64,000 nucleotides of DNA from Bifidobacterium sp. (GCA_022649135.1 JALCNP010000004.1:119019-183018); one strand, 5' to 3'; counted from the first letter of the stretch, positions 1-9,694 are shown. Notes: a model not told the origin generated them from the sequence alone. A program made the numbers and translations.

Positions 1-1086
1 GGCCGTGTAGATGAAGGCCTCGATGCGAGCGGTGTAACGCTCGAATACGGCGAGGAGCGGGGTCACCCCGATGCCTCCCGCAATCATCACAATGGGCGTG
101 CCGGCGGCATGCTCCTCGATGAAACGCTGATAGCGGCCATAGGGAGGCAGCACATCGACCGGTGTCGAGGGTGGAATCAACGAGATTTTTCTCGTGAAAT
201 CCCCATCCTCACGGATGGCGAAGACGAGCGTTTTCCCGGAGTGCGGACCCGCATGCCTTCCGGCGGACGCCTCCACGGGCCGTGAGGGCTCGGGTGCATT
301 CACCATCGAGAACGGGTGATACTCCCCGAGGCCGGGCACCCCGGGAAAGCGGATGAAGGCGAAATCTCCGGCCTCCCACGTGAAATCGGGGTTTCCCTCG
401 ATTCTCACGGAGAGCTCGTGCACCCGCGGCGCGATGGGCCTGTTCGACAACACCCTGCCCTTCAGCGTTGCGGCGTGTCCGCCGAATTTGGCGAAGGCAT
501 AGAGCGCGAAAACGGCTACCGTAAGCGTGTCGAAAACCGCCATGAACAGCTTCTGAGAGGCGATGTAGCTGATGAGCTGAACATGGATGAAGACCAGCGC
601 AACCGCCACGAGGTTGATGCGATGCAGCCACACCGATAGCTCGTGATGTGCGAATCGTTCGAGACCCTGCTTGATGCGCAGAAGCAGAGGGACCCGTGAT
701 GTGAGCCAGCCGGCCATGAATATCATCGACCAGCAGGCCAATCCGAGAAGGATGATGAAGGACCAGTCGCCGGTGAGCTTGATAAGACCCGTGGAATGGG
801 AAAGCTGCTTATGGGCGAAGGCCAGGATGATGGCAAGCAGGCCTATCGTTCCATGGATCACGTACAGATGCGGCAGGCCGACGCCCCTGTCAAGCCAGCG
901 CGGGCGGGTGCCCAGATAGACGGCCGCAAGCATCCATGAATACGCTATGACCCCCAGCTCGATGGCGGTCGCATTGACCAGATATATACTCGGCAGGGTC
1001 ATGACCAGGGTAAGGAGCATCGGCAGCGGCACGACGAACAGCATCGTCATCCAGGTGATGATGACGCGGGGACTGACGGATTTCAT
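1..1086 (-). CDS. Ferric reductase-like transmembrane flavocytochrome with FAD/NAD(P)-binding oxidoreductase domain (partial, runs off the window start)
   Basis: Own translation of the minus strand from ATG at 1086: MKSVSPRVIITWMTMLFVVPLPM...; paired TM histidines (HGTIGLLAIILAFAH, HRINLVAVALVFIH), flavin-domain YHPFSM and GGIGVTPLL nucleotide-binding motif. Start overlaps the ApbE stop (ATGA). Confidence 0.85.
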   Translation of the reverse strand, partial: MKSVSPRVIITWMTMLFVVPLPMLLTLVMTLPSIYLVNATAIELGVIAYSWMLAAVYLGTRPRWLDRGVGLPHLYVIHGTIGLLAIILAFAHKQLSHSTGLIKLTGDWSFIILLGLACWSMIFMAGWLTSRVPLLLRIKQGLERFAHHELSVWLHRINLVAVALVFIHVQLISYIASQKLFMAVFDTLTVAVFALYAFAKFGGHAATLKGRVLSNRPIAPRVHELSVRIEGNPDFTWEAGDFAFIRFPGVPGLGEYHPFSMVNAPEPSRPVEASAGRHAGPHSGKTLVFAIREDGDFTRKISLIPPSTPVDVLPPYGRYQRFIEEHAAGTPIVMIAGGIGVTPLLAVFERYTARIEAFIYTA

Positions 1087-1901
1087 TTCACGTTCTCTTT
1101 CATGGTCGGCGGGATTCCTGAGGGGTCGGACCGTTCCGATCGGCGCGGTCTGCTGCATGTCGCCGCAGGGCTCCCCTGCGAATAGAACAGCTGACGGCTG
1201 TTGCCCGTCACCAGGAAGGCGGTCAGCGAATAGGACTTGATGAGGCCTGCGACATCGGACAGGCGTGCCGCGAGCAGGGCCGTGGCCCACACGTCGGCGT
1301 CAACCAGCGAATCCGCGATGACGCTCGCCTGAACGATGTCGGTATGTTGTCGCATGACATGTTCTCCGCGTTTGCTGGTCCCCGAGGTCGCCATCGCCCC
1401 GCCGTCAAGCTTCATGGCGGCCGTATAGGCGTTGGTGTCGAAGGGGTTCTCGATCCCGATGGTCCAGCCGGAGGCCCCATCGCGGGCCGAGACGATGACG
1501 TCCCCTCCCGCGTTGATCGCCGCATCCGCGATTTCCCCGCTGGACAGAAGAGGACGGAGCACCTCGCGGAACGCGTGCTCGACGATCCATCCCTTCGTCA
1601 GTCCGGTCGGATCGTAGATTCCTCGGAAATAGGGATCGAACAGCCCGTCCGTCTCTCTCCTGGCGAGGAGGGCGCGCATGTAGACCTCGGAGAACTCCTC
1701 GTTGCACCAGACGGAGGCATCCCCGCGGTGGAGGCGGGACACCAGGGAATCGCTCCGGAAGGGGGAGAACAGACGGTCCCCCTCGACAAGAATCCTATGT
1801 ATGTCCTCCACCGCCCCAAGATAAACGTGGGCATCCGTCGGATCGTCGATCATGATCGTGAAGGGGAGGTTCATCACGTTCAGCGTGGTGATGTTCATCA
1901 T
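1083..1901 (-). CDS. apbE: FAD:protein FMN transferase (ApbE family)
   Basis: MMNITTLNVMNLPFTIMIDD...; ApbE-type motifs DPTGLTKGWIVEHA, INAGGDVIV, GAMATSGTSKRG. The 437-aa ORF is over-extended upstream; real start near 1901. Confidence 0.85.
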   Translation of the reverse strand: MMNITTLNVMNLPFTIMIDDPTDAHVYLGAVEDIHRILVEGDRLFSPFRSDSLVSRLHRGDASVWCNEEFSEVYMRALLARRETDGLFDPYFRGIYDPTGLTKGWIVEHAFREVLRPLLSSGEIADAAINAGGDVIVSARDGASGWTIGIENPFDTNAYTAAMKLDGGAMATSGTSKRGEHVMRQHTDIVQASVIADSLVDADVWATALLAARLSDVAGLIKSYSLTAFLVTGNSRQLFYSQGSPAATCSRPRRSERSDPSGIPPTMKENVK

Positions 1902-2446
1902 GCCCCCTTGGCCTGGTTGATGGCGTCCTGCAGCGATCCCGTGAAGCCCCTGTATGTTTCCGTAGCTCCGGACACCAGCGTTATCTGGGAGGACTGGGCC
2001 TTGAGGGCCTCGCTGACGTAGACGGGGATCGCCTGGGAGTTGATCGACTGGGAGGTCGGATCCTGTGGATAGGTCTCGACATTGACCGCCGTCAGCTTTC
2101 CTCCGGAGACCGTCGCCTTTATCTGGAAGTCTCCCCTGTTCGTGGATACGCTGGCCCCCGTATAGGTGCCGTCCTTGAACGTTCCGGTTGATGCCGAGGA
2201 GGCCCCTGACGAACTCGATCCGCCGGACGACTGCGCCCCGCTGGAGGAGGTGGAGCCCCCGGCTGTGGATTCGCCCGTGCCGGACTGCGACTGCGTGGTG
2301 GTTTTCGGCGTGGTGCCGGCGGCCTGCGCGAGCGTGGCCTGGCTTTGCTTTATGCGAAGCTCCGGGACGAGGAAGATAAGCGCCGCGTCCACGCACAGCG
2401 CCGTGAGGGATATGGCTGTCGCCGCCGCCTTGGTGAGCTTGTTCAT
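1898..2446 (-). CDS. Membrane-anchored FMN-binding domain protein
   Basis: N-terminal hydrophobic anchor, Ser/Gly-rich linker, FMN-binding domain ending with VSGATETYRGF (flavinylation-type SGAT motif). Confidence 0.8.
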   Translation of the reverse strand: MNKLTKAAATAISLTALCVDAALIFLVPELRIKQSQATLAQAAGTTPKTTTQSQSGTGESTAGGSTSSSGAQSSGGSSSSGASSASTGTFKDGTYTGASVSTNRGDFQIKATVSGGKLTAVNVETYPQDPTSQSINSQAIPVYVSEALKAQSSQITLVSGATETYRGFTGSLQDAINQAKGA

Positions 2447-2682
2447 GTCTGTGTGCCTTTTCTTTCGGCCGTGTGCGCGGCGGGTTCGTTGTGGTGGGGA
2501 AGTATGGACAGGCAGCCGCTGGCCGCCTGCAGCACCATCATGACCGTTGCCTATTCATGATAGATGGGAGTCCTCTTTGCGCTTGCGGGGTATTGTCTGT
2601 GTGTTTTCTGATTACTCAGGACCTGCGGGTAGTATGTGCGGCAGAAGGATTTCATGGACGGCGGCGAAAGAGGCGGGGAAGC

Positions 2683-3549
2683 ATGGACGACGAGCGGCGG
2701 CGCAACGCGATGGGCGGAGCAGGTGAGAGCGGAGCCGACGGGAACAGCGGTTCTGCGGGCGGCGACGTCTACAGGATTCCTTCCGTGGAAAGCGGAGGCT
2801 GGATGGGGCTGACAAAGAAGAAGCCCGTGGTGGCGGAGGTCACCCCCCATGCCGACGAGCAGCAGGATCCCGAAGGATCCGCGGGGAAGCTCAACTGGCT
2901 GAGAGCCGGGGTCCTCGGCGCCAATGATGGCATCGTCTCGGTGGCGGGCACGATTATCGGCGTGGCCGGAGCCGACAACAATCCCCGCTCACTGCTCATC
3001 GCAGGCGTGGCCGCGCTCGCCGCGGGCGCGTTCTCCATGGCCGGCGGGGAATATGTCTCCGTGAGCGCACAGCGTGACACCGAGAAGGCGCTGCTGAGCA
3101 AGGAGCGGTGGGAACTGAAGAATCTTCCCGAAGACGAGCTCAACGAGCTCAGCCAGATATACGAAACCAAGGGAATGACCGCCCAAACCGCGAAGAAGGC
3201 GGCCTATGAGGCGATGCAGCACGATGCTCTGCGCGCCCATGCCATCGATGAGCTGGGAATCAATCCCGACGAGCTCACCAATCCATGGCAGGCCGCGTTC
3301 TCCTCGTTCGTCTCCTTTCTTTCCGGAGGGATCATTCCCCTGCTGTTCTCGCAGATTCCGGTTCCGTTCGCGATTCGCATCTGCCTGATCGTGTTCTCCG
3401 TGGCATTGGCGCTGCTGATCACCGGAGCGGTGTCCGCTCAGATCGGTGGAGCGGCGCGCCGCAGGGCAGTGGCCCGCAATGTCCTGATGGGTCTGGGAAC
3501 CATGCTGTTCGCGTGGCTCGTCGGAATGCTGTTTGGCATCCGGGGGTGA
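2683..3549 (+). CDS. VIT1/CCC1-family Fe/Mn transporter-like membrane protein
   Basis: LRAGVLGANDGIVSVAGTIIGVAGA and AGAFSMAGGEYVSVSAQRDTEKA, hallmark VIT motifs; in-frame ATG at 2683 within the longer ORF. Confidence 0.85.
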   Translation: MDDERRRNAMGGAGESGADGNSGSAGGDVYRIPSVESGGWMGLTKKKPVVAEVTPHADEQQDPEGSAGKLNWLRAGVLGANDGIVSVAGTIIGVAGADNNPRSLLIAGVAALAAGAFSMAGGEYVSVSAQRDTEKALLSKERWELKNLPEDELNELSQIYETKGMTAQTAKKAAYEAMQHDALRAHAIDELGINPDELTNPWQAAFSSFVSFLSGGIIPLLFSQIPVPFAIRICLIVFSVALALLITGAVSAQIGGAARRRAVARNVLMGLGTMLFAWLVGMLFGIRG

Positions 3550-3585
3550 CGCGGAAGGGGCCGATCACCTCATTCCCTTCCCTCG

Positions 3586-6336
3586 TTAATACCTGTCGAT
3601 GCGCTCTCCCACAGTGAGGGATCGTAGGATTCCGGGTGAGGAGCGTGTGGGTTCGGCATACAGTATCACATCTCCCTCTTCCCTCGGGATGAGGAAAAGA
3701 TCGCCACGGCCCCCGGCGAATACAGTTCCAGGAATGCCTCCCAGCACCACTCTGCCCAGACAATAGTGTGCGGTGAATGCTGTCAGCTGTATGCCCTCGC
3801 CGTCCATTCGCACTGTGGTATTCATGGAGTCATTCGATTTCCATAGTCTTTCATGAGGGATGCGCATCCATATTCCGTCCGGTGAGTCAACCCGAAGCGG
3901 GAAAGGGATTTCTGCGAATGTTAGGGATTGTGACGTTTCCCGCAGTTCGGTAAGACTCTGCGTACGAAGATTCCAGTCATTGATTGGTTTGCCGATCAGG
4001 AGTGCGATGTTTCCCGGGTCCTCTCCCCAGGTCTTATTCACGATGATGCTGAGTCGGTCTCCTGAATGAATGGGCCCCAGCCAGACTGTTGGCCGCCATG
4101 GCGAGGAAAATCCGATGTGTTTTCCGTTGAGGATTATGTCGCAACGAGCCTGGGTGTGTTTCATGTGAACGGCTGCGTAGAAGCCGTCGAGGCATATGGT
4201 TTTCGTATAGATTACGCTATTCGGCCATGTGGTTGTCGACAGTGAACCAAGATTTGACCGCGGAACCGGATGAGATCCAATGTTGACATGATGGTTGAAA
4301 CGAGAGTCTGGGCGAACGAAGGATGAAGAAGAAGATTCCATTTTGACAAGCCATCCCGAATTGAGGTCGACAATGTGCTGCACGGCGATGCACCCGTCGA
4401 TGCCTCGGTGCGCGGATAGTTTCAAGGAGCCGACGCGAGAATCGTCAAAGTTGGAATGTCCCCAGATTCGTGCTGTCACTTCGAATGAAGTGACCTTCCC
4501 GTTCTGCGTATCCTCGGCGGGAAGCCAGATGTCACCGTTCGCGGCGTGCCATCCCGAGTGTTGAGTGCCGTATCGTGCCTCGACGATGTCGCATGCGTTG
4601 CGCAGGACGATTCCGCAAACGTGAGTGATCCCGCTGTGATGACCGGTATATCGTCCAGCCCCGCTGTATGTCTCTGCTGCTTCAAGGGATGGAGGCAGAA
4701 ACGATGTTCGGTGAAGGGGATCTCTCCACAGGGCCGTATGATGAGCGACATCAATTGCGTATAGGTTTTCGGCGTGTTCCTCGGGTCGGGTGTAGTCTAT
4801 CCGAGGTTGTTTTATCTCGATGATATACATGCATGAGTCTTGTTCGTCGAGGAATGTGAGTGACCCCGCATTCCCCCACAACAGAACCCGGGTGCCCGAT
4901 CTCTGGACGTGCACGTCTCCTGTCATATGAAGAACAGTCTTGGATAAGTCCTCCGAAAGGTTCAACGTTGCCCAGACCACTCCTGGTGCCGTTATGGGTG
5001 GGGACAGCACCGTTGTTGTACCGGACAGCTCCGTGGGCTCTGCGCTGCTGAGGTCCAGCGTTATCCCCTCGGCCAGTGGCACGTTGTGAAGTAGCATCGC
5101 CCCTGTTCCGGCGGGTATCCGGATGTCGCGATGGCTCGTGAGCAGGTGTGCGCCATCGGTTGGTGTGAGTCCCTTCGGACGCATGGACATGGTGTGGGTG
5201 GAAACGTTGGTGAGCGTGAGCAGCTTGCCCCCGCCCTCTAAGTCAAGGCAGCCATGGGCCATTCCCTGTGTCGGGTCGTCGATGTCGAATCCGTTGCCTG
5301 TGAGGATGTGGCTCAATGGCTCATGGCTTAGTTCGGCGAGAGCCAATCTGGTGCCCAAGGCGGAAATTATCAAGGACAGTCGTCTGGCTTCGTCGGCGTC
5401 CGGGCGCTCGTTGCCGCCGGGGTCGATTACCCCTCCGAAATCGTAATCGTGTGTCATGAAGGCTTCGAGGGAGCCCCAGTTGTTCACGGAAGTTCCGTAA
5501 TCGAAATCCCAGCCGGATACTTGCAGATAGGGGCCGACGAATTGAGCGCCGGAACCGATCAGGCGCCGAAGGGTACGGTGCAGCCGGTTCGTTTCTGTCA
5601 CGATCAGCGGGATATCGTATTTGTTGCATGCCTGTTTGTAGTAGCGTGTGGATGAATCCACATCGATGCTATCGTCATTCGGGTAGAGGTTGACAGTGGG
5701 TGTTACCCCCGCGACATCTCCACAGGCGCGGGACATATCGCCCTGACCGGCGCAAGCGATGATCGGGACCGTGATGTCATGTTTCGTCATCATTGCCGCC
5801 AGCTTTCCAATGTAGGCGGAAGGGTCATCGCAATCGAAGAAGTCGAGCTCGTTGTCAGCTTGGACCATGATGACTGATCCGCCCTCTGTGTACTGCTGGC
5901 GACGAATGATCGGCATGATGCGGTCGTACCATGCATCGACGGCTTCTATGAAACTGTTGTCGTTCTGCCGGATTTTCGTTGCGGGGTCGGTACTGATCCA
6001 TGCGGGGATTCCGCCCCCGTCCCATTCCGAGCAGATGTATGGGCCCGGTCGGACGAGTGCGTAAAGACCCGCTTCGCGGGTGAGTTTCAGGAATTCTTCG
6101 ATGTCGTGTTGGCCGGTAAAGTCCCATGTGCCAGGCGAAGTTTCGTGATAATTCCAAGGGACATAGACATCAATGGCGTGATATCCGATTTTTTTGACTG
6201 CAGAAAGGCGCTGCCTCCACTGGTTTCTGACGATGCGAAACGGGAACAGTGAGGCACACAGCAGCACCCGGGGCACACCGTCGATAACGAGATGTTTGGA
6301 TTTTAATTCAATGGTTCTAGACATGGTAAATGGCAT
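3586..6336 (-). CDS. Glycoside hydrolase family 35 beta-galactosidase-like protein, no signal peptide
   Basis: VPWNYHETSPGTWDFTGQHDIEEFLKLTREAGLYALVRPGPYICSEWDGGGIPAW is the GH35 N-terminal signature; 916 aa. Alternative start at 6324. Confidence 0.85.
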   Translation of the reverse strand: MPFTMSRTIELKSKHLVIDGVPRVLLCASLFPFRIVRNQWRQRLSAVKKIGYHAIDVYVPWNYHETSPGTWDFTGQHDIEEFLKLTREAGLYALVRPGPYICSEWDGGGIPAWISTDPATKIRQNDNSFIEAVDAWYDRIMPIIRRQQYTEGGSVIMVQADNELDFFDCDDPSAYIGKLAAMMTKHDITVPIIACAGQGDMSRACGDVAGVTPTVNLYPNDDSIDVDSSTRYYKQACNKYDIPLIVTETNRLHRTLRRLIGSGAQFVGPYLQVSGWDFDYGTSVNNWGSLEAFMTHDYDFGGVIDPGGNERPDADEARRLSLIISALGTRLALAELSHEPLSHILTGNGFDIDDPTQGMAHGCLDLEGGGKLLTLTNVSTHTMSMRPKGLTPTDGAHLLTSHRDIRIPAGTGAMLLHNVPLAEGITLDLSSAEPTELSGTTTVLSPPITAPGVVWATLNLSEDLSKTVLHMTGDVHVQRSGTRVLLWGNAGSLTFLDEQDSCMYIIEIKQPRIDYTRPEEHAENLYAIDVAHHTALWRDPLHRTSFLPPSLEAAETYSGAGRYTGHHSGITHVCGIVLRNACDIVEARYGTQHSGWHAANGDIWLPAEDTQNGKVTSFEVTARIWGHSNFDDSRVGSLKLSAHRGIDGCIAVQHIVDLNSGWLVKMESSSSSFVRPDSRFNHHVNIGSHPVPRSNLGSLSTTTWPNSVIYTKTICLDGFYAAVHMKHTQARCDIILNGKHIGFSSPWRPTVWLGPIHSGDRLSIIVNKTWGEDPGNIALLIGKPINDWNLRTQSLTELRETSQSLTFAEIPFPLRVDSPDGIWMRIPHERLWKSNDSMNTTVRMDGEGIQLTAFTAHYCLGRVVLGGIPGTVFAGGRGDLFLIPREEGDVILYAEPTRSSPGILRSLTVGERIDRY

Positions 6337-6378
6337 TCCTGTCGAAACGATTACGGTGTTCTTCCGGAGCGAGAAAAA

Positions 6379-7233
6379 CTATTTGATGCCTGCGCTGCCT
6401 GTCATCATGCCGCTCTCATAGAGGTATTTTTGGGAGAAGTAGTAAATGATGAGAACCGGTATGATCAGAATCAGGGACCCCGTCATGATCATGTTCCATG
6501 GCGGTGTCTGCGCTGCTGATCCTTGTGCCGAGAGAACCTGCAATCCCAATGCGAGCGGCATTTTGCTTTCATCATTGATATAGATCAGCGGGCCGAAGAA
6601 ATTTCCCCAGTTGGCGGAAAAGGTGAAGACACTAACTGCGGCGAGCACGGGTGTCATCATCGGAAGAATGATTCTTGCGAAGATTCCGAAATATCCTAGA
6701 CCGTCGATCTGGGCGGCCTCGTCCAATTCCGTGGGGATTCGGGTGATGTACTGTCTCATCAGGAATACGTTGTATGCATTCGCGAATAGATTGGGGATGA
6801 TCAGAGGTAGAAGTGTGTTCACCCAGCCGATTTCACGAAAGAGAATGAATTGAGGGATCATCAGAACCTGGCCGGGAACCATCATTGTGGAAAGGACGAT
6901 AATGAATAATATGTCCTTGCCGGGCGCTCGCAGCCGTGCAAACCCGTAGGAGACGAGGGCGCTCGACAATGTCATGAATACACATGACGGGATGACGATG
7001 AGCAGCGAGTTGATGATGAATCGTCCAATGGGCAGACCGGAGCTAAAAACTCGTGCGAAGTTGTCCCAGTGCCATTGCGTGGGCCAGAAGGTGAAGCTCA
7101 TCGCATTGCTGGTCTGATCGCTTGATAGGGCGATGGAAACGACGAACACCAGCGGAGCGAACAAAACCGCCGACACGATGGTAAGGACTGCGTATCTGCG
7201 GGCTTGGGAACCTGCAGTTGCATAAACGTTCAT
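6379..7233 (-). CDS. Sugar ABC transporter permease (MalG type)
   Basis: 284 aa; EAA-loop-like ELDEAAQIDGLGYFGIFARIILPMMTPV. Confidence 0.9.
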   Translation of the reverse strand: MNVYATAGSQARRYAVLTIVSAVLFAPLVFVVSIALSSDQTSNAMSFTFWPTQWHWDNFARVFSSGLPIGRFIINSLLIVIPSCVFMTLSSALVSYGFARLRAPGKDILFIIVLSTMMVPGQVLMIPQFILFREIGWVNTLLPLIIPNLFANAYNVFLMRQYITRIPTELDEAAQIDGLGYFGIFARIILPMMTPVLAAVSVFTFSANWGNFFGPLIYINDESKMPLALGLQVLSAQGSAAQTPPWNMIMTGSLILIIPVLIIYYFSQKYLYESGMMTGSAGIK

Positions 7234-8159
7234 TTTTTGACCTCCGACTCATAAAAGACCCATGCGCTCGAGGACCGCAGCACGATGGCTGACATGATCA
7301 TGATGATGACGAACAGTATCCATGCCACCGCAGAGGCATATCCCATCTGGAAGTTTTTGAATGCGGTTGTGTAGACGTAGGGAACCATCATCTGGCTTGC
7401 ATTGTCCGGACCGCCTCCGGTCAGGATATAGACCTGGTCGAAAACCTGAAATGCACCGATGATGCCAGTGATCAGGTTGAAGAACAGTATCGGCGTGACC
7501 ATTGGGAAGGTGATGTTCCAGAACATCCGGTAATGTGTTGCGCCATCGATCTCTGCGGCTTCATAGAGTTCTGCGGGAACGCCGTTGATGGCGGAGATGA
7601 GAAGAATGGTCCCTCCTCCAACCTGCCACAGCGACAGAAGAATGATGGCGGGTATGACGGTGTTGGAATCAAGAAGCCATGCCGGCCCCGTGACTCCAAA
7701 GATGCTGAGGAATGCGTTGATCGGGCCGCCTTCCGGTTTCAGCAGCCATTTGAAGATTAGGCCCGCTGCTACCAACGGAACAAGCGAAGGAAGATAGATT
7801 ATGGTTCTGAAGAAGCGTTTTCCGCGGAAATTGTTGGCAAGCAGGTTGGACAGATACAGAGCTATCAGTAGCGAAAGCGGAACCGAGACGAGTGCATAGT
7901 AAAAAGTGTGGAAAAGGACTTTCCAGAACAGCGGGTCTTTCGTAAAGGCTTTGATGTAATTGGTGATTCCTATGAAATGCGGAGACTGAAATGAATCCCA
8001 GTCGGTGAATGACAGGTATAGTGATGCGAACATGGGGATGGCCGTAAAAACAATGAATCCAATGATCCAGGGCGAGACACACGTATAGAACGCCAATGTC
8101 TCGCGTGTCCGTCTTTTCAGGCCCCTATGTGGCGTGGCGCTTCTTGCGCGGGTGCGCAT
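7230..8159 (-). CDS. Sugar ABC transporter permease (MalF type)
   Basis: 309 aa; EAA loop ELYEAAEIDGATHYRMFWNITFPMVTPIL; overlaps downstream permease. Confidence 0.9.
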   Translation of the reverse strand: MRTRARSATPHRGLKRRTRETLAFYTCVSPWIIGFIVFTAIPMFASLYLSFTDWDSFQSPHFIGITNYIKAFTKDPLFWKVLFHTFYYALVSVPLSLLIALYLSNLLANNFRGKRFFRTIIYLPSLVPLVAAGLIFKWLLKPEGGPINAFLSIFGVTGPAWLLDSNTVIPAIILLSLWQVGGGTILLISAINGVPAELYEAAEIDGATHYRMFWNITFPMVTPILFFNLITGIIGAFQVFDQVYILTGGGPDNASQMMVPYVYTTAFKNFQMGYASAVAWILFVIIMIMSAIVLRSSSAWVFYESEVKK

Positions 8160-8290
8160 GGCTTGACCTCGATTCCGGAATAGGTGATGAATGAATGTGG
8201 CGTGGCGGACGGGTGTCTACCGCGTATAGGGGGATGTTGGGGGGGTGGGGGTATACTGCATCCCCGACACCCCCGACAAGTAATGAGATG

Positions 8291-9550
8291 TTACTGGTTC
8301 ATTGCGTTTTCGATTGTTTTCTGTGATTTGTCCAATCCGGTCTGCACACTTTGCTTCCCGGCCCAGGTCTGGGACATGCCGTCCGACACTGCCTGTGTTA
8401 TCTGGCTCCACTTCGGATCAAATGGTGGGGCATAAGTGTTCTGGGAGGACTTCGCGAATACGCTCAGGTCGATGCCTGATTTGTTCCAGCTCGCCTGTGT
8501 GAAGGATTTGTCGGAGGCCGCTGCAAGATTGGCCGGAACATCAAGCGCGTTTTCCGCAATCGGCTTTTGCCCTTCCTTTGAGGTTAAGAACTTGACGATT
8601 TTCACCGCATCATCCTTATGCTTGCTCTGCGAGGAGATCGCTAAGGCATTCGAGAACATGGGTACCGCTCGATCCTTGCCGTGCCACATCTGCGCGATAC
8701 CCCAGTGAAACTTTGCGTTCTTCAGTGCGGCGACGTTCCAGAAACCGGTTACTTCCATGGCAAGCTTTCCCTGTGCGAACAGCGGATCGGCTCCGCTGTC
8801 TGTTAGATCTGCGGGCGTGGGGGCGACTTTGTACTTGTACATGAGGTCCTGATAGAACTGCATCGCTTCGACGTCGGCCTTAGAATTGATGACCGGCTTG
8901 CCTGAGCTGTTGATAACGCGTCCGCCGTTCTGATACATCCACGTCATGTACCATGCCCACCAGTCACCTTCGCAGTATGCCCATGTTTCAGTTTTATTGC
9001 CGTCTCGCTTGACCAGCTTTTTGGCGTTGGCAAGGAATGTGTCCCAGTTCCAATTTTCATTGGGGTATTCGACGCCTGCCGCGTCGAATATGTCCTTGTT
9101 GTAGTACACGACCGCGGGCGCAGAGCGATCGGGGGCGCCGTACATTTTTCCTTTATAAGAATATGCAGTTACGTTAGATTGTCCAAAGGTCGCCTTTGCC
9201 TCGGGGAAGTAGGGAGACAGGTTGGCGAGCTGTCCGCGGCTCGAATAGGCGTTGATGTTTTCGGCCATTTCCAATATGTCCGGTGCCGTTCCTCCTGCAA
9301 ACATGGTTTGGATTTTGGTGTCATAGTCCTTCGCAATGTACTGAAGCTTGACATTGATGTTAGGATACTTCTTTTTGGCGAGATCGAGCCTTTCCTGCAT
9401 GGTCGTCTTATCGATGCTGCCACCCCAGATAGTGAGCACGAGATCCTTGCTTGATGATGAGCTGCCGCAGGCGGCAAATGATGCAACCATTGCGCAGGCA
9501 GCCGCAATTGAGCATAGCCGCTTTATTTTTCGACCGATTCCAGTTTTCAT
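8291..9550 (-). CDS. Sugar ABC transporter substrate-binding lipoprotein
   Basis: Lipobox-like FAACGSSSSSK; family 1 SBP features (TIWGGSIDK..., KLAMEVTGFWN). Confidence 0.9.
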   Translation of the reverse strand: MKTGIGRKIKRLCSIAAACAMVASFAACGSSSSSKDLVLTIWGGSIDKTTMQERLDLAKKKYPNINVKLQYIAKDYDTKIQTMFAGGTAPDILEMAENINAYSSRGQLANLSPYFPEAKATFGQSNVTAYSYKGKMYGAPDRSAPAVVYYNKDIFDAAGVEYPNENWNWDTFLANAKKLVKRDGNKTETWAYCEGDWWAWYMTWMYQNGGRVINSSGKPVINSKADVEAMQFYQDLMYKYKVAPTPADLTDSGADPLFAQGKLAMEVTGFWNVAALKNAKFHWGIAQMWHGKDRAVPMFSNALAISSQSKHKDDAVKIVKFLTSKEGQKPIAENALDVPANLAAASDKSFTQASWNKSGIDLSVFAKSSQNTYAPPFDPKWSQITQAVSDGMSQTWAGKQSVQTGLDKSQKTIENAMNQ

Positions 9551-9636
9551 GGGAAGCTCCTTTTCTCCGTGTCCGCAGACTTGGCATCTTTATCAAATCT
9601 GCGGTGCGCCTTTGCGGCGAATAAGAATATCCGCTG

Positions 9637-9650
9637 TTGACACGTATAAG
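9637..9650. promoter_or_regulatory. LacI-type operator candidate 1
   Basis: TTGACACGTATAAG, imperfect copy of palindrome TTGAYACGTRTCAA. Confidence 0.5.
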
Positions 9651-9665
9651 TAAGTTGCAAGCTAT

Positions 9666-9694
9666 AATATACAATTACTGTTGATACGTGTCAA
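9666..9694 (-). promoter_or_regulatory. Promoter of the GH35-module SBP gene
   Basis: Minus strand TTGACA - 17 nt - TATATT; the -35 sits inside operator-like palindrome 9681-9694. Confidence 0.6.
9681..9694. promoter_or_regulatory. LacI-type operator candidate 2
   Basis: TTGATACGTGTCAA, near-perfect palindrome between SBP and lacI genes. Confidence 0.6.

Noticed and set aside
1902-2396. N-terminal extension of the 437-aa ApbE ORF
   Set aside because: It overlaps the FMN-binding protein gene out of frame; ApbE homology starts at MMNITTLNVM.
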